Positions 27,208 to 38,164 of a stretch of DNA of 64,000 nt are shown one piece after another. This stretch comes from JACVRW01 sp963734365. GTDB taxonomy: Bacteria; Actinomycetota; Thermoleophilia; Solirubrobacterales; Thermoleophilaceae. Position 1 is the stretch's first letter. Every line of letters begins with the position of its first letter. The notes under the pieces are model-generated. The model had not been told where the DNA came from. It was given only the letters and a program-made list of their open reading frames with translations, and searched no databases. Where the stretch lies: positions 1,065,561-1,129,560 of the forward strand of contig CAVTGV010000004.1 in assembly GCA_963734365.1 (NCBI GenBank). Reading direction: 5' to 3'. A program made the translations under genes and the position numbers.

Positions 27208-28011
27208 TCAGGCGGGCACGATCACGCCGTTTATCGAGCAGCGGCCGGGAGCTGAGCCTGCCGGGTCGGTCACCACCAGCACGAAGTGGTAGTCGAGGGT
27301 GTTGTTGCCGCTCGCATAGACGCCGTTGACGGCAATGCGAATGTACCCGTCGGTTATTTCGGGTCCGCCCGGATCGAACGGGGTCCCGGCCGTCAGGGTC
27401 AGCTGCTGGTTGGCCACGTCGGCGTCCCCCTGCGTAGGCGGGAACTCGGCAGGCGGTGGTGGCACCGGCCCTTGGTCCAGCGCGATCGTCTGGTAGACGG
27501 TGGCTCCTTGGGCGGAGCGAAGGACGACGTTCAGCGCGGTGCCTCCGGTGACGTTGCAGCTACCCCGGATGCTGAATCCGCCGACGTCGAAGGCGGTCTT
27601 GAAGGCCGGCGTGGTGCCGGCGGTGGCCGAGTAGCGCACGGGCACGGCGCCGGGGCCGCGCGGACCGGTCGGCCCGGCGGGCCCGGCCGGACCTGTCGCC
27701 GCCCGGCGGCGCAGCTGGCCGCGGATCCAGGAGGACAGCGAGCGCTTGGTCACCCCGCGCGTCGCGAGCTTCCGGGCGCTGACCGCCCGCCGGCGCAGCT
27801 GCCGCGAACCGACGCTCCCGGCGGCGAGATCGCCCTGCTTGACCGAGTGCGCGCGCAGCTGCTTGGAGCCGACGCTGTTCTTGGGCAGCGCCACGGCCGC
27901 GTACGAGACACCACCGAGCGCGATGAAGACGGCCATCGAAGCCATCACGTTGGCAAACGTCAGTCGCCCTCTGATCGAGCCCAGCATCCGGCCGCCGCGA
28001 GAAGCATCCAT
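27208..28011 (-). CDS. Membrane-anchored collagen-like protein (copy B)
   Basis: A 267-residue paralogue of the upstream-facing copy at 26343-27158. Same order: MDASRGGRMLGSIRGRL start, one hydrophobic helix, NSVGSKQL/KQGDLAAG/GSVGSRQL quasi-repeats, SSWIRGQLRRR, collagen triplets (GPAGPAGPTGPRGPG), then a beta-rich C-terminal head ending CSINGVIVPA. The stalk is nearly identical between copies while the heads differ (for example DVGGFSIRGSCNVTGG against DTPGLTLRASCDIG), so the heads may recognise different partners. The pair is separated by 49 bp and lies just downstream of pyrG. Confidence 0.75.
   Translation of the reverse strand: MDASRGGRMLGSIRGRLTFANVMASMAVFIALGGVSYAAVALPKNSVGSKQLRAHSVKQGDLAAGSVGSRQLRRRAVSARKLATRGVTKRSLSSWIRGQLRRRAATGPAGPAGPTGPRGPGAVPVRYSATAGTTPAFKTAFDVGGFSIRGSCNVTGGTALNVVLRSAQGATVYQTIALDQGPVPPPPAEFPPTQGDADVANQQLTLTAGTPFDPGGPEITDGYIRIAVNGVYASGNNTLDYHFVLVVTDPAGSAPGRCSINGVIVPA
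27698..27753. repeat. 56-bp direct repeat, copy 2 (within collagen-like gene B)
   Basis: Second copy of the 56-base identical block found at 26845-26900, 853 bp away in the same orientation, again coding for the stalk region. Confidence 0.85.
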
Positions 28012-28047
28012 CGCCCACTGTTCGGCGGAGTGCTGAGGTTTCCTACA

Positions 28048-29768
<1,721 letters not shown>

Positions 29769-29772
<4 letters not shown>

Positions 29773-31472
29773 GCCGCCGCCAAGAGCTCTTCCGCGTGGC
29801 GGCGGGCGGCGCCGTCGGAGGCGTCGGCTCCCAGCATGCGCACCAGCTCGCTGACCACGCCGTCGCCCTCGAGCGCCTCCACCGTGGTCAGCGCCGTGCG
29901 GCCCGCCGCCGACTTCTCGATCCTGAAGTGCGCCCCCGCCAGCGCGGCGATCTGCGGGAGATGGGTCAGGCAGAGCACCTGCCGGCCTTCCGCCAGCGCC
30001 CGCAGGCGCTCGCCCACCGCACGCGCGGTCTGGCCACCGACACCCGCGTCGACCTCGTCGAACACCACCGTGCGCGACTCCCCCGTGCCGGCCACGGTCA
30101 TGAGGGCGAGCATCACCCGGGACAGCTCGCCCCCGGACGCGGCGTCGCGGACCGGCGCGGCCGGCACGCCCCGGTTGGGAGCGAGCATCAGCTCCACGCG
30201 CTCCGCCCCCGAGGGCCCGATCTCGTCGCGCGGCTCGAGCACCACCTCGAAGGAGGCGCCCTCCATGGCGAGGGCCGCCAGCTCCTTCTGAACTCCCTTT
30301 GCCAGCCGAGGAGCGGCCTTGCGACGGGCGTCGCCCAGCCGCCGGGCCAGCTCGTCGCGCTCCGCTTCGGCCGACGCCAGCTCGGCCTGGGCGCGCTCGG
30401 TCTCGACCTCCGCCCGCTCGAGCCGCTCTCGCTCGGCGCGGCAGCGCTCGGCGTGCGCCAGCACCGCCGCCACGCTTCCACCGTGCTTTCGCTCCAGCCG
30501 GTCGTAGAGCTCGAGCCGTTCCTCCACCTCGTTGAGCCGGCCCGGCTCGGCCTCGAGCGAGTCCGCGTAGCGGCGCAGCTCTCCGCCGAGCTCCTCGGCC
30601 TCCAGGCGCACGGCGGCCAGCCGCCCGGCGAGGGAGTCGAGCTCCTTGTCGACGCCCTGGAGCGATTCGGCCAGACGTTCGGCCTCCGCGAGCAGCATCG
30701 CCGCGCCCCCCTCGCCGGCGGCGGGCGCGATTGCCTCCGCCCCGCCTCCCGCGGCGGCGAGCAGCCCGTCCATCTGCCGCAGCCGTTCGCGCTCGGCCGC
30801 CAGCGCCTCACGCTCGGCCTCGCTCGGGCCGAGCGCCTCGATCTCCTCGATCTCGAAGCCCAGCAGGTCGAGGTCGCGGTCGCGCGTGCCCGCCTCCTCG
30901 CGCAGGTGCTCCAGCTCGCCACGCAGCTCCCGGGCGCGCGCGTGAGAGGCCCCCAGCCGCGCCCGCAGCGCGAGCTGCTCGCGGCCGCCGAAGCCGTCGA
31001 GCAGGTCGAGCTGCGCCGAGGCCACCGTCAGCCGCCGGTGCTCGTGCTGGCCGAAGAAGGCCACCAGACGACCGCCCAGCGCCGCGAGGTCGGCGGCCGA
31101 GGCGCCACGGCCCTGTACGAAGGCGCGCGTGCGCCCCTCGGCGCTCACCCGTCGGGCCAGCACGATCTCCCGAGGGGAGCCGTCGCCCGACTCGTCCTCG
31201 TCGAGCTCCCCGACGCGCTCCCACAGCTCGGCGAGCCCGGGCTCGTCCAGGATTCCGGGCGGGAGCTCGAACAGCCCCTCCACATAGGCCTCGCGTGCCC
31301 CGGGACGCACGATGCCGGAGCGTGCCTTGCCGCCCAGCAGCAGGTCGAGGGCGTGCGCCAGGACGGTCTTGCCCGCGCCCGTCTCGCCGGTGATGGCCGT
31401 GAGGTCGGGGCCGGGCCGCAGCTCGGCTCGCTCGATGAGAAGCAGGTTCTCGATACGCAGCTCGAGGAGCAC
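29769..31472 (-). CDS. recN: DNA repair protein RecN
   Basis: A 567-residue SMC-like ATPase. Walker A is GETGAGKTVL near residue 30 after LLELRIENLLLIERAEL; a long coiled-coil pair fills the centre (heavy Glu/Arg/Ala heptads at about 150-370); the C-terminal half has the ABC signature AASGGELSRVMLAL, Walker B TVVFDEVDAGVGGQTA and a D-loop. RecN organises DNA ends in double-strand-break repair. In many Gram-positives it is SOS-regulated; I see no GAACN4GTTC immediately upstream here. Confidence 0.95.
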
Positions 31473-31543
31473 GGATCAGGTCTACCAGCGGCGCCCGACG
31501 GAGCGCCGGGACCGTGACACGCCTGTGCGCAAACTGCGCGCCT

Positions 31544-32404
31544 TCAGTAGGAGAGACGACCGAACTTGTCGCGCAGGCGGTGGTAGAAGGTCGCCCCGGG
31601 CGCCTGGGCGAGCCGGACCTGGTCCTCCTCGAAGCGGACGTCCACGCTCGCCTCGGGTTCGAGCGTCCAGACCGAGCGGCCGTCGGTGGTCATGTCCACC
31701 TCGTCCTCACGCGAGCGGTTGGACACCGACAGGGTGTGCCCGGGCGCCACCACCAGCACGCGGGCCGTGAGCGTGTGGGGCGCGATGAACGAGACCACGA
31801 ACCCCTCCACACCCCAGGCCAGTACCGGGCCGCCGTTGGCGAGGTTGTAGCCGGTCGATCCGGCGGGGGTGGAGACAACCAGCCCGTCACAGCGGACCGA
31901 GCCGAGCTGCTCGCCCTCCACCGAGTATGCGAGCTCGGCGACCCGCCCGTTCTGACGGCGGTGAAAGGAGATGTCGTTCACCGCCAGGTTCGGGCCGACC
32001 GGCGTGTCGGCCACCAGCCCGGGCAACTGCATCACGTCGAAGTCGCCCGCCAGCGCGCGCGGCATGCCCTCCTCGAGCTCCGAGGGCTCGACCGTCGCGA
32101 GGAAGCCGATCGCCCCGAAGTTGACCGCGAACACCGGCACCCCGGTTCCTGCGAAGCGCCTCAGCACCGAGAGGATCGTGCCGTCGCCGCCCAGCACCAG
32201 CGCCAGGTCGGCTCCGGCGGCAGGGTCCTCGGCGATGGCGATGCCATCGTGGGCGCCGAGCCCGTGCTTCTCGGCCTCGTCCGGCGCGAGCCGCATCTCC
32301 ACGCCCGCCTCCCGGGCGAGCTCGACCGTGCGCCGCAGCGCCCCGCCGGTCTCCCCCACCCGCGCGTGGCTGTAGACCGCCACCGCCCTGGGAGCGGCAT
32401 TCAC
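31544..32404 (-). CDS. nadK: NAD kinase
   Basis: A 286-residue ATP-NAD kinase. The family motif GGDG is present in LVLGGDGTILSVLRRF, followed by VNFGAIGFLATVEPSEL, the catalytic-site NDISFHR (NE/D motif), and the C-terminal GSTGYNLANGGPVL loop. It makes NADP. I chose the GTG at 32404, overlapping the tlyA stop by 4 bp (GTGA); the longer frame to 32473 lies antisense-phase inside tlyA. Downstream of tlyA and upstream of recN, the standard order. Confidence 0.94.
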   Translation of the reverse strand: MNAAPRAVAVYSHARVGETGGALRRTVELAREAGVEMRLAPDEAEKHGLGAHDGIAIAEDPAAGADLALVLGGDGTILSVLRRFAGTGVPVFAVNFGAIGFLATVEPSELEEGMPRALAGDFDVMQLPGLVADTPVGPNLAVNDISFHRRQNGRVAELAYSVEGEQLGSVRCDGLVVSTPAGSTGYNLANGGPVLAWGVEGFVVSFIAPHTLTARVLVVAPGHTLSVSNRSREDEVDMTTDGRSVWTLEPEASVDVRFEEDQVRLAQAPGATFYHRLRDKFGRLSY

Positions 32405-33189
32405 GGCTCGGCGCTCCGCGCCGCCGCGCCGAGGTCGGGCGCGTCTCCCCCGCGGCCGGCTTCCGCCAGCCACACGAAGCTCTCCCGGTTGCCCGCGGGA
32501 CCGGGCAGCCCCGAGGGCGTGAAGCCGAGCACCGCCACCCCGAGCTCTCGGCGCGCGCTCTCCCCCACGCTCACGAGCGCGGAGCGCCGGTCGTCGGCGG
32601 ATCGCACCACGCCTCCCTTGCCCACCCGCTCGCGCCCGACCTCGAACTGCGGCTTGACCAGGGCGAGGCAGTCGAAGCGCGGCGCCGCGCAGGCGAGCAC
32701 CGCGGGCAACACCTTGACGAGTGAGATGAAGGCGAGGTCGGCCACGATCAGGTCCGGCGCGTAGGGCAGGGCGTCCGGGGTGAGCGAGCGGGCGTTCTGC
32801 CGCTCGAGCACCGTCACGCGGGGATCATTTCGCAGCTGCCAATGAAGTTCTCCGTAGGCCACATCGACCGCGGTCACCGCGGCGGCGCCGCGCTGGAGCA
32901 GGCAGTCGCTGAAGCCGCCCGTAGAGGCGCCCACGTCGAGTGCGAGCCGGCCGCCGGGATCCACGCCGAACGCGTCCAGGGCGTTGGCCAGCTTGATCCC
33001 TCCTCGCGACACGAACGGCGGCGGCTGCGCCACCGCGAGATCCGCGTCGTCGGCCACCATCGTGCCGGGCTTGCGGGCCGGCTGCCCGGCCACTCGGACG
33101 TCCCCGGCGATCACCGCCGCGGCCGCGCGGGAGCGCGTCTCGAACAGACCCCGTTCGGCCAGGAGGGTGTCCAGGCGCCGCTTCGACAC
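32401..33189 (-). CDS. tlyA: TlyA-family rRNA (cytidine-2'-O)-methyltransferase
   Basis: A 262-residue protein with an N-terminal S4 RNA-binding domain (RLDTLLAERGLFETRSRAAAAVIAGDVRV) and a FtsJ-like SAM-dependent methyltransferase domain: KLANALDAF, motif I LDVGASTGGFSDCLL, VDVAYGELHW, and LVKPQFEVGRE. The family 2'-O-methylates cytidines in 16S and 23S rRNA. Start at the ATG that gives MSKRRLDTLL. First gene of the tlyA-nadK-recN-pyrG minus-strand run. Confidence 0.94.
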   Translation of the reverse strand: MSKRRLDTLLAERGLFETRSRAAAAVIAGDVRVAGQPARKPGTMVADDADLAVAQPPPFVSRGGIKLANALDAFGVDPGGRLALDVGASTGGFSDCLLQRGAAAVTAVDVAYGELHWQLRNDPRVTVLERQNARSLTPDALPYAPDLIVADLAFISLVKVLPAVLACAAPRFDCLALVKPQFEVGRERVGKGGVVRSADDRRSALVSVGESARRELGVAVLGFTPSGLPGPAGNRESFVWLAEAGRGGDAPDLGAAARSAEP

Positions 33190-33265
33190 GCGCTCACACT
33201 ACCCGCGCAGGTCTCTGTGACCGACATCACACAAAGCGGACCTACTGAGCGTAACCTCGAACTCG

Positions 33266-33628
33266 ATGACGCTGTTGAGACTCATCTCTCCCGCCTTCCG
33301 GTCCGGTCTCTTGATGATCGCCGGAAGCGGGCTACTCGCTGCGCCGCTGCTGCTGCAGCTGGGCACCGCGGCGATCGTGACCGGCACGATCACCGGCGCT
33401 CTCGCGATCGCCCTGGGACTGGCCGGAACCGAGTCCGAGGGCCGCGGCACCCTGCCGATATCGGCCCAGGCCGTGTACGACCGCGGGCTGGCGATCGGGC
33501 TGCTGATCGTTGCCGCGATCTTCGGGCTGGCCGACGATTCGGCGGCGCTGGTCGTGTTCGCCACGGCCGGTGTCGGCGCTCTCGTGGTGACCACGATCAC
33601 GCGCTACAGCGTGCGCCCGGCCCACTGA
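33266..33628 (+). CDS. Small integral membrane protein, 120 aa
   Basis: A hydrophobic protein with about four membrane helices: SGLLMIAGSGLLAAPLLL, a second TGTITGALAIALGLAG, then GLAIGLLIVAAIFGL and AALVVFATAGVGALVV. Loop ESEGRGTLPISAQAVYDR lies between helices 2 and 3. The pattern recalls SPW-repeat-type small membrane proteins but the diagnostic SPW is not present, so no function is assigned. It stands alone, divergent from tlyA (76 bp) and followed by a strong hairpin terminator. Confidence 0.65.
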   Translation: MTLLRLISPAFRSGLLMIAGSGLLAAPLLLQLGTAAIVTGTITGALAIALGLAGTESEGRGTLPISAQAVYDRGLAIGLLIVAAIFGLADDSAALVVFATAGVGALVVTTITRYSVRPAH

Positions 33629-33675
33629 ACTTCCTCTCAACGACGCATCACACATAGCATCACTCCTCCCTCAGT

Positions 33676-33705
33676 GAAACGGCCCCGCGAAAGCGGGGTC
33701 GTTTC
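33676..33705 (+). terminator. Hairpin terminator after the small membrane protein gene
   Basis: A 13-bp stem (GAAACGGCCCCGC with GCGGGGTCGTTTC, one G-T wobble) closes on the stable tetraloop GAAA. A short T-rich stretch (within TTTCCGTTC) follows. Located 47 bp after the stop and 51 bp before the OsmC start. Confidence 0.8.
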
Positions 33706-33756
33706 CGTTCACCACCCGTCCGCAGCCGCCCGCGACGCCCTCGTAGACTCACCCCA

Positions 33757-34224
33757 ATGCCCACCCATCGCTACGAATCCCGCCTCCACTGGAGCGGCTC
33801 CACCGGGCTCGGCTGGGAGCACTACGACCGCGCGCACAGCGTGAGCGCCCCTCCGGCGGAGCAGACCCTGACCGTGACCACCGGCGAGGCCAAGGGCGAC
33901 CCGGCCCAGCTCAATCCCGAGCAGCTCGTGGTGATGGCCGCGTCGTCATGTCAGATGCTGATGTTCCTGCACCTGGCCGCGAAGGCGAGGATCGACGTGG
34001 TGGAGTACACCGACGAGGCCACCGGCCTCATGCCGCTCGACGAGGAGCCGGTGCGCATCCAGGAGATCACCCTGCAGCCGCGCATCGTGATCGCCGGCGA
34101 CGCCGGCGACGAGCGCGTGCTGAAGCTCGTGCACCTGGCCCACGAGCAGTGCTTCATCGCGAACAGCCTCAACAGCGAGATGCGCCTCGAGCCGGTGATA
34201 GAGCGCGCGGAGGTCCGGGCGTGA
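33757..34224 (+). CDS. OsmC/Ohr-family peroxiredoxin-like protein
   Basis: A 155-residue OsmC-fold protein with the two catalytic cysteines at C65 (MAASSCQMLMFLHLA) and C131 (HEQCFIANSL). The family reduces organic hydroperoxides with a dithiol partner; homologous proteins of the YhfA/OsmC-like branch also fit. The ATG gives a start at the first beta strand (RYESRLHWSG). The stop overlaps the next GTG start by 4 bp. Confidence 0.88.
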   Translation: MPTHRYESRLHWSGSTGLGWEHYDRAHSVSAPPAEQTLTVTTGEAKGDPAQLNPEQLVVMAASSCQMLMFLHLAAKARIDVVEYTDEATGLMPLDEEPVRIQEITLQPRIVIAGDAGDERVLKLVHLAHEQCFIANSLNSEMRLEPVIERAEVRA

Positions 34225-35294
34225 CCCCGTCGAGCGGCGTGCCCGAAGTGCTCGACCGCCTGCTCCGGACACCCGGTGCGCCGGGACAGGAAGAGGCCCC
34301 CGCGACCGTCTGGCGCGAGGCCGCCGAGGCCTTCGCGAGCAGCGTCAGCGTCGACGCCATGGGCACCCCCGTGGCGCGCGTGGACGGCCGCGGCGAGCAT
34401 CCGCTCCTGGCCGTGGTCGGGCACATCGACGAGATCGCCGTGCTCGTGAGCCACGTGAGCAAGGAGGGGATGCTCAAGGTCGTCTCGTCCGGCGGCTGGG
34501 ATCCGCAGATCCTCGTGGGCCAGCGCGTGGAGGTGCTCACCCACGACGGCGTGGTGCCGGGGGTGGTGGGCCGAAAGCCGATTCACCTGCTGGAGCAGGA
34601 GGAGCGCAACAAGGCCGTACGCCTGAAGGACCTGCACGTGGACATCGGCGTCAAGGACGCCGAGGAGGCCCGCGGGCTGGTGCGTGAGGGCGACCCGATC
34701 GTGATCGCGGCGGAGCCGGTGGAGCTTCCCAATGGGCGCCTGGTCTCGCGTGCCCTCGACAACCGCCTCGGCGTGTACGTGGCGCTCGAGAGCGCGCGCC
34801 GCGTGGCGGACGCCGGCGGCGGCGCGGGCCCGGTGGCGGCCGTGGCCGCCGTGCAGGAGGAGATCGGCACCCACGGCGCCGGGGCGATGGCCTACGGGCT
34901 GCGACCCGATGTGGCCATCGTGGTCGACGTGACCCACGCCACCGACGCTCCCGGAGTCGAGCCCGGTGAGCTCGGCGAGCACGGCCTGGGCGACGGCCCG
35001 GTGCTCACCCGCGGAGCAATCGTGAACGCGCGGGTGAACCGCCTGCTCGACGAGGCGGCCGAGGCCGAGGGAATCGCGATCACCACCGAGGTGTCGGGCC
35101 GCGCCACCCACACCGATGCCGACTCGATCCACCTGAGCCGCAGCGGCGTGCCCACGGCCATCCTCTCGATTCCGCTGCGCTACATGCACTCGCCGGTCGA
35201 GCTCGTGGAGCTGGCCGACGTGGAGGCGGCGATCGCGGTGATCGCCGCGTTCGCGCTGCGGCTGGAGGACGACACTAGCCTGGCGCGCTGGTAG
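34221..35294 (+). CDS. M42-family metallo-aminopeptidase/endoglucanase-like
   Basis: A 357-residue M42 peptidase. Metal-site motifs are VVGHIDEIAVLV, SRALDNRLGVYVAL, AVQEEIGTHGA and the terminal MHSPVE histidine; the PDZ-like apical insert (GQRVEVLTHDGVVPGVVG) lies between. Such enzymes form dodecameric tetrahedral aminopeptidases that clear peptides. GTG start coupled to the OsmC stop. Its last 20 bp overlap the convergent gene. Confidence 0.86.
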   Translation: MTPSSGVPEVLDRLLRTPGAPGQEEAPATVWREAAEAFASSVSVDAMGTPVARVDGRGEHPLLAVVGHIDEIAVLVSHVSKEGMLKVVSSGGWDPQILVGQRVEVLTHDGVVPGVVGRKPIHLLEQEERNKAVRLKDLHVDIGVKDAEEARGLVREGDPIVIAAEPVELPNGRLVSRALDNRLGVYVALESARRVADAGGGAGPVAAVAAVQEEIGTHGAGAMAYGLRPDVAIVVDVTHATDAPGVEPGELGEHGLGDGPVLTRGAIVNARVNRLLDEAAEAEGIAITTEVSGRATHTDADSIHLSRSGVPTAILSIPLRYMHSPVELVELADVEAAIAVIAAFALRLEDDTSLARW

Positions 35295-36177
35295 CGAGTA
35301 GCCCGCGAAGCTCCGCCAGCATCACGACGGGCCGCTCGAAGACATCGCCATAGGTGTAGCGGCGGTACTCGTCTCCACGGGCGCGTGCGTCGCGCTCCCT
35401 GGCCCGATCCTGCTCCCAAGCATGCCGCGAGCCGTGATAGCGGTAGCTGTCGAGTTCGACAGTCAGCCGTGCCCTAGGCCAACGGCAGTCGACGAAGTGA
35501 GCGCCGGCGTGGCGATTCGTCTTAGGCAGCGAGATCCCGGCCCCGGACAGGAGCGTCCGGAACCGAGACTCCAGCTCGCTCAGGATTACCGGCTCGTCCC
35601 CTCGCAGGACCCGGCGTAGGTCGCCCGCCCCGCGCGCGTTCGGGCGCCGGGCGAGCACCGCCTCGACCTGCCCCGGTTTGGTGTGGTGGCGTATGCCCGC
35701 CAGGTGGAAGGCGCGTGCCAGCTCGGCGGGCGGCAGGCAGGCGGCAAGGTCGAACAGCGTTCGGGGCACGCCGGTCACGGGCACGCCGCGCCACACGGTG
35801 GCGTCGCGGGGCCCGAGGTCGCACGAGCGTCGCGTCTTCAAGCCCTCGATCCGCTTGAGCTTCGAGGTCGTGACCTCGGGCGGTGGCGCCGGGCCCCTGA
35901 GCAGACCGAGCAAGTAGGCGGCCGCGCTGCCGCTCAGCAGGGCGCCGTCTCCGCACGCCTTGACGGCGGCCATGTAATGCGCCTCGATGCTCGGTGCCGC
36001 GTGACCGGCTCGGTAGACGCCCCTGTACTCCGGGATCAGCGCGCCGATGCGCAAACGCCGATCGATCTGCCTGCCGCTGACTCCTGCCCGCAGCAGCTCC
36101 ACGCGCGTGACGACACCGTGAGCCCGCGTGCCCAACCGGGCGATTTTCGTCTCCACCGCGATGTCTTGACCACCCAT
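35275..36177 (-). CDS. AbiEi-like winged-helix / DUF559-type nuclease-fold protein (orphan)
   Basis: A 300-residue two-part protein. The N-terminal ~90 residues (GVVTRVELLRAGVSGRQIDRR, LIPEYRGVYRAGH) match the AbiEi antitoxin-type winged helix; the middle (GVPVTGVPRTLFDLAACL) matches the AbiEi linker; the C-terminal ~100 residues resemble the DUF559/Vsr-like restriction-endonuclease fold: ELESRFRTLLSGAGI, DCRWPRARLTVELDSYRYH with E and D/Y, then a basic helix. No AbiEii-type nucleotidyltransferase toxin is adjacent, so it is an orphan. The family is very abundant in Actinobacteria and has no settled role. It converges on and overlaps the M42 gene by 20 bp. Confidence 0.72.
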   Translation of the reverse strand: MGGQDIAVETKIARLGTRAHGVVTRVELLRAGVSGRQIDRRLRIGALIPEYRGVYRAGHAAPSIEAHYMAAVKACGDGALLSGSAAAYLLGLLRGPAPPPEVTTSKLKRIEGLKTRRSCDLGPRDATVWRGVPVTGVPRTLFDLAACLPPAELARAFHLAGIRHHTKPGQVEAVLARRPNARGAGDLRRVLRGDEPVILSELESRFRTLLSGAGISLPKTNRHAGAHFVDCRWPRARLTVELDSYRYHGSRHAWEQDRARERDARARGDEYRRYTYGDVFERPVVMLAELRGLLATSAPG

Positions 36178-36220
36178 ACGGCGGTCAAGTGATCCCGGCT
36201 CCGGGTTCGCCCCGGCGAGG

Positions 36221-38164
36221 CTAGGCCAGCGAGGGCTCGAGCACCGCCTGGGCCACGCGCTCGGCCACGGCCTCCGGCGTCAGGCCGACCTCCTCGCGCA
36301 GCAGCGCGGGCTTGCCGTGGGTCACGTAGCGGTCGGGCAGGCCGATCCTGAGCACGCGCACCCGGCCCATCAGGTCGTGGTCGGCCAGGTGCTCCACCAC
36401 GGCCGAGCCGAAGCCGCCGGCGAGCACGTTCTCCTCCACCGTCACGAGCAGGTCGTGTTCGGTCACGAGCTGCTCCACCAGCTCACCGTCGAGCGGCTTG
36501 GCGAAGCGAGCGTCGGCCACGGTGGCGTCCACGCCGTGCTCGTCCGCCAGCAGGCCGGCCGCCCCGAGGGCCACGCTCACCCCGTAGCCGTAGCCGAGGA
36601 AGGCCACGCGCTCGCCCTCCCGCAGCAGCTCGCCGCGGCCGATCGCGATCGGCTCGGGCGCCGCCGGCAGCGGCACGCCCTCGCCCTCGCCGCGCGGGTA
36701 GCGCAGCGCAACCGGCCCGTCGTCGTACACGAGCGCGGTGCGCAGCATGTGGACGAGCATCGCCTCGTCGCGGGGCGCCATCTGAACCATGTTCGGGAGG
36801 CAGCGGAGGTAGGAGATGTCGAAGGCGCCGTGATGCGTCGGGCCGTCGTCACCCACCAGGCCCGCCCGGTCCATGGCGAAGACCACGTTGAGCCCCTGGA
36901 GGCAGACGTCGTGGACGATCTGGTCGTAGCCGCGCTGCAGGAAGGTCGAGTAGATCGCGGCCACCGGCTTGGCTCCCTCGAGCGCCAGCCCGGCGGCGAA
37001 CAGCACCGCGTGCTGCTCGGCGATGCCCACGTCGTAGTAGCGCTCGGGCAGCGCCTTCTGGAGGATGTTGAGGCCGGTGCCGGAGTTCATGGCGGCGGTG
37101 ATGCCCACCACGCGCTCGTCGCGCTGCGCCTCCTCCACGAGCGCGTCGCCGAAGACCGCGGTGTACTGGGGCGGGGCGGCCGGCGCCACCGTGGCGCCGC
37201 TGCTCTTCTTCTTGGGCGCCGCCAGGCCGTTGACGATCGAGCCCGGCTTGGCCGCGTGCCACTGCTCCATGCCCTCGAGGCCGCCCTCCTCGGCGGGCAC
37301 GAAGCCCTTGCCCTTGACCGTCTTGCAGTGCACCACAACAGGGCGGTCGGCCTCGAGCGCGTCGCCGATCGCCTGCCGCAGCGCCTTGACGTCGTGGCCG
37401 TCGATCACCCCGACGTAGGCGAGGTCGAGCTCCTCGAAGAAGAGCCCGGGAGCCCAGTAGGCCTTGAGCGATTCCTTCAGGATCGGGCCCAGCCGCTCGA
37501 TCTTGCTGCCGATGCCGGCGGGCAGCTTCGTGAGGGTCTCCTCGGCGTCCTCGCGGGCGTGGTAGAGCTTGGGATTGAGCCGCATCCGAGTGAACAGGCG
37601 CGACAGCGCTCCCACGTTCGGCGCGATCGACATGCCGTTGTCGTTGACCACGATCACGATCGGCATGTCCAGGCCGCCGGCGTTCAAGAGCGCTTCGAAG
37701 GACACGCCGCCGGTGAGAGCGCCGTCGCCGATCACGGCCACCACTCGGCCGTCCTCGGACACGCCCCGGCGCATCGCCTCCTTGATGCCCACGGCGTAGG
37801 AGACCGAGGTGGAAGCGTGGCCGGCGCCCATCACGTCGTGCTCCGACTCGTGTATCGAGCAGAAGGGCGCCAGGCCGCCGTACTTGCGGATCGTGGCGAG
37901 ATCGTCGCGGCGGCCGGTGAGCACCTTGTGCGGGTAGGCCTGGTGGCCCACGTCCCAGAGCACCTTGTCGCGCGGCGAGTCGAGCAGTGAGTGGATCGCG
38001 ACCGCGATCTCGCACGCGCCGAGGTTGGCTCCGAAGTGGCCGCCGATCTCGCCGATCGTGTCGATGATCAGCTCGCGCACCTCCTGGGCGACCCCCTGGA
38101 GGTCGTCCTCGGAGAGTCCCTTCAGGTCCGCGGGACCGTCGATGTTGTCGAGAAGGCTGGTCAT
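36221..38164 (-). CDS. dxs: 1-deoxy-D-xylulose-5-phosphate synthase
   Basis: A 647-residue thiamine-diphosphate enzyme, first step of the MEP isoprenoid pathway. Seen: WDVGHQAYPHKVLTGR, the TPP motif GDGALTGGVSFEALLNAGG ... VNDN, the transketolase-like pyrimidine domain with DVGIAEQHAV (catalytic Glu) and the C-terminal domain with GGFGSAVVEHL. Full length. Its ATG overlaps the prenyltransferase stop by 4 bp, so it is last in the efp-nusB-xseB-prenyltransferase-dxs operon. Confidence 0.96.
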   Translation of the reverse strand: MTSLLDNIDGPADLKGLSEDDLQGVAQEVRELIIDTIGEIGGHFGANLGACEIAVAIHSLLDSPRDKVLWDVGHQAYPHKVLTGRRDDLATIRKYGGLAPFCSIHESEHDVMGAGHASTSVSYAVGIKEAMRRGVSEDGRVVAVIGDGALTGGVSFEALLNAGGLDMPIVIVVNDNGMSIAPNVGALSRLFTRMRLNPKLYHAREDAEETLTKLPAGIGSKIERLGPILKESLKAYWAPGLFFEELDLAYVGVIDGHDVKALRQAIGDALEADRPVVVHCKTVKGKGFVPAEEGGLEGMEQWHAAKPGSIVNGLAAPKKKSSGATVAPAAPPQYTAVFGDALVEEAQRDERVVGITAAMNSGTGLNILQKALPERYYDVGIAEQHAVLFAAGLALEGAKPVAAIYSTFLQRGYDQIVHDVCLQGLNVVFAMDRAGLVGDDGPTHHGAFDISYLRCLPNMVQMAPRDEAMLVHMLRTALVYDDGPVALRYPRGEGEGVPLPAAPEPIAIGRGELLREGERVAFLGYGYGVSVALGAAGLLADEHGVDATVADARFAKPLDGELVEQLVTEHDLLVTVEENVLAGGFGSAVVEHLADHDLMGRVRVLRIGLPDRYVTHGKPALLREEVGLTPEAVAERVAQAVLEPSLA

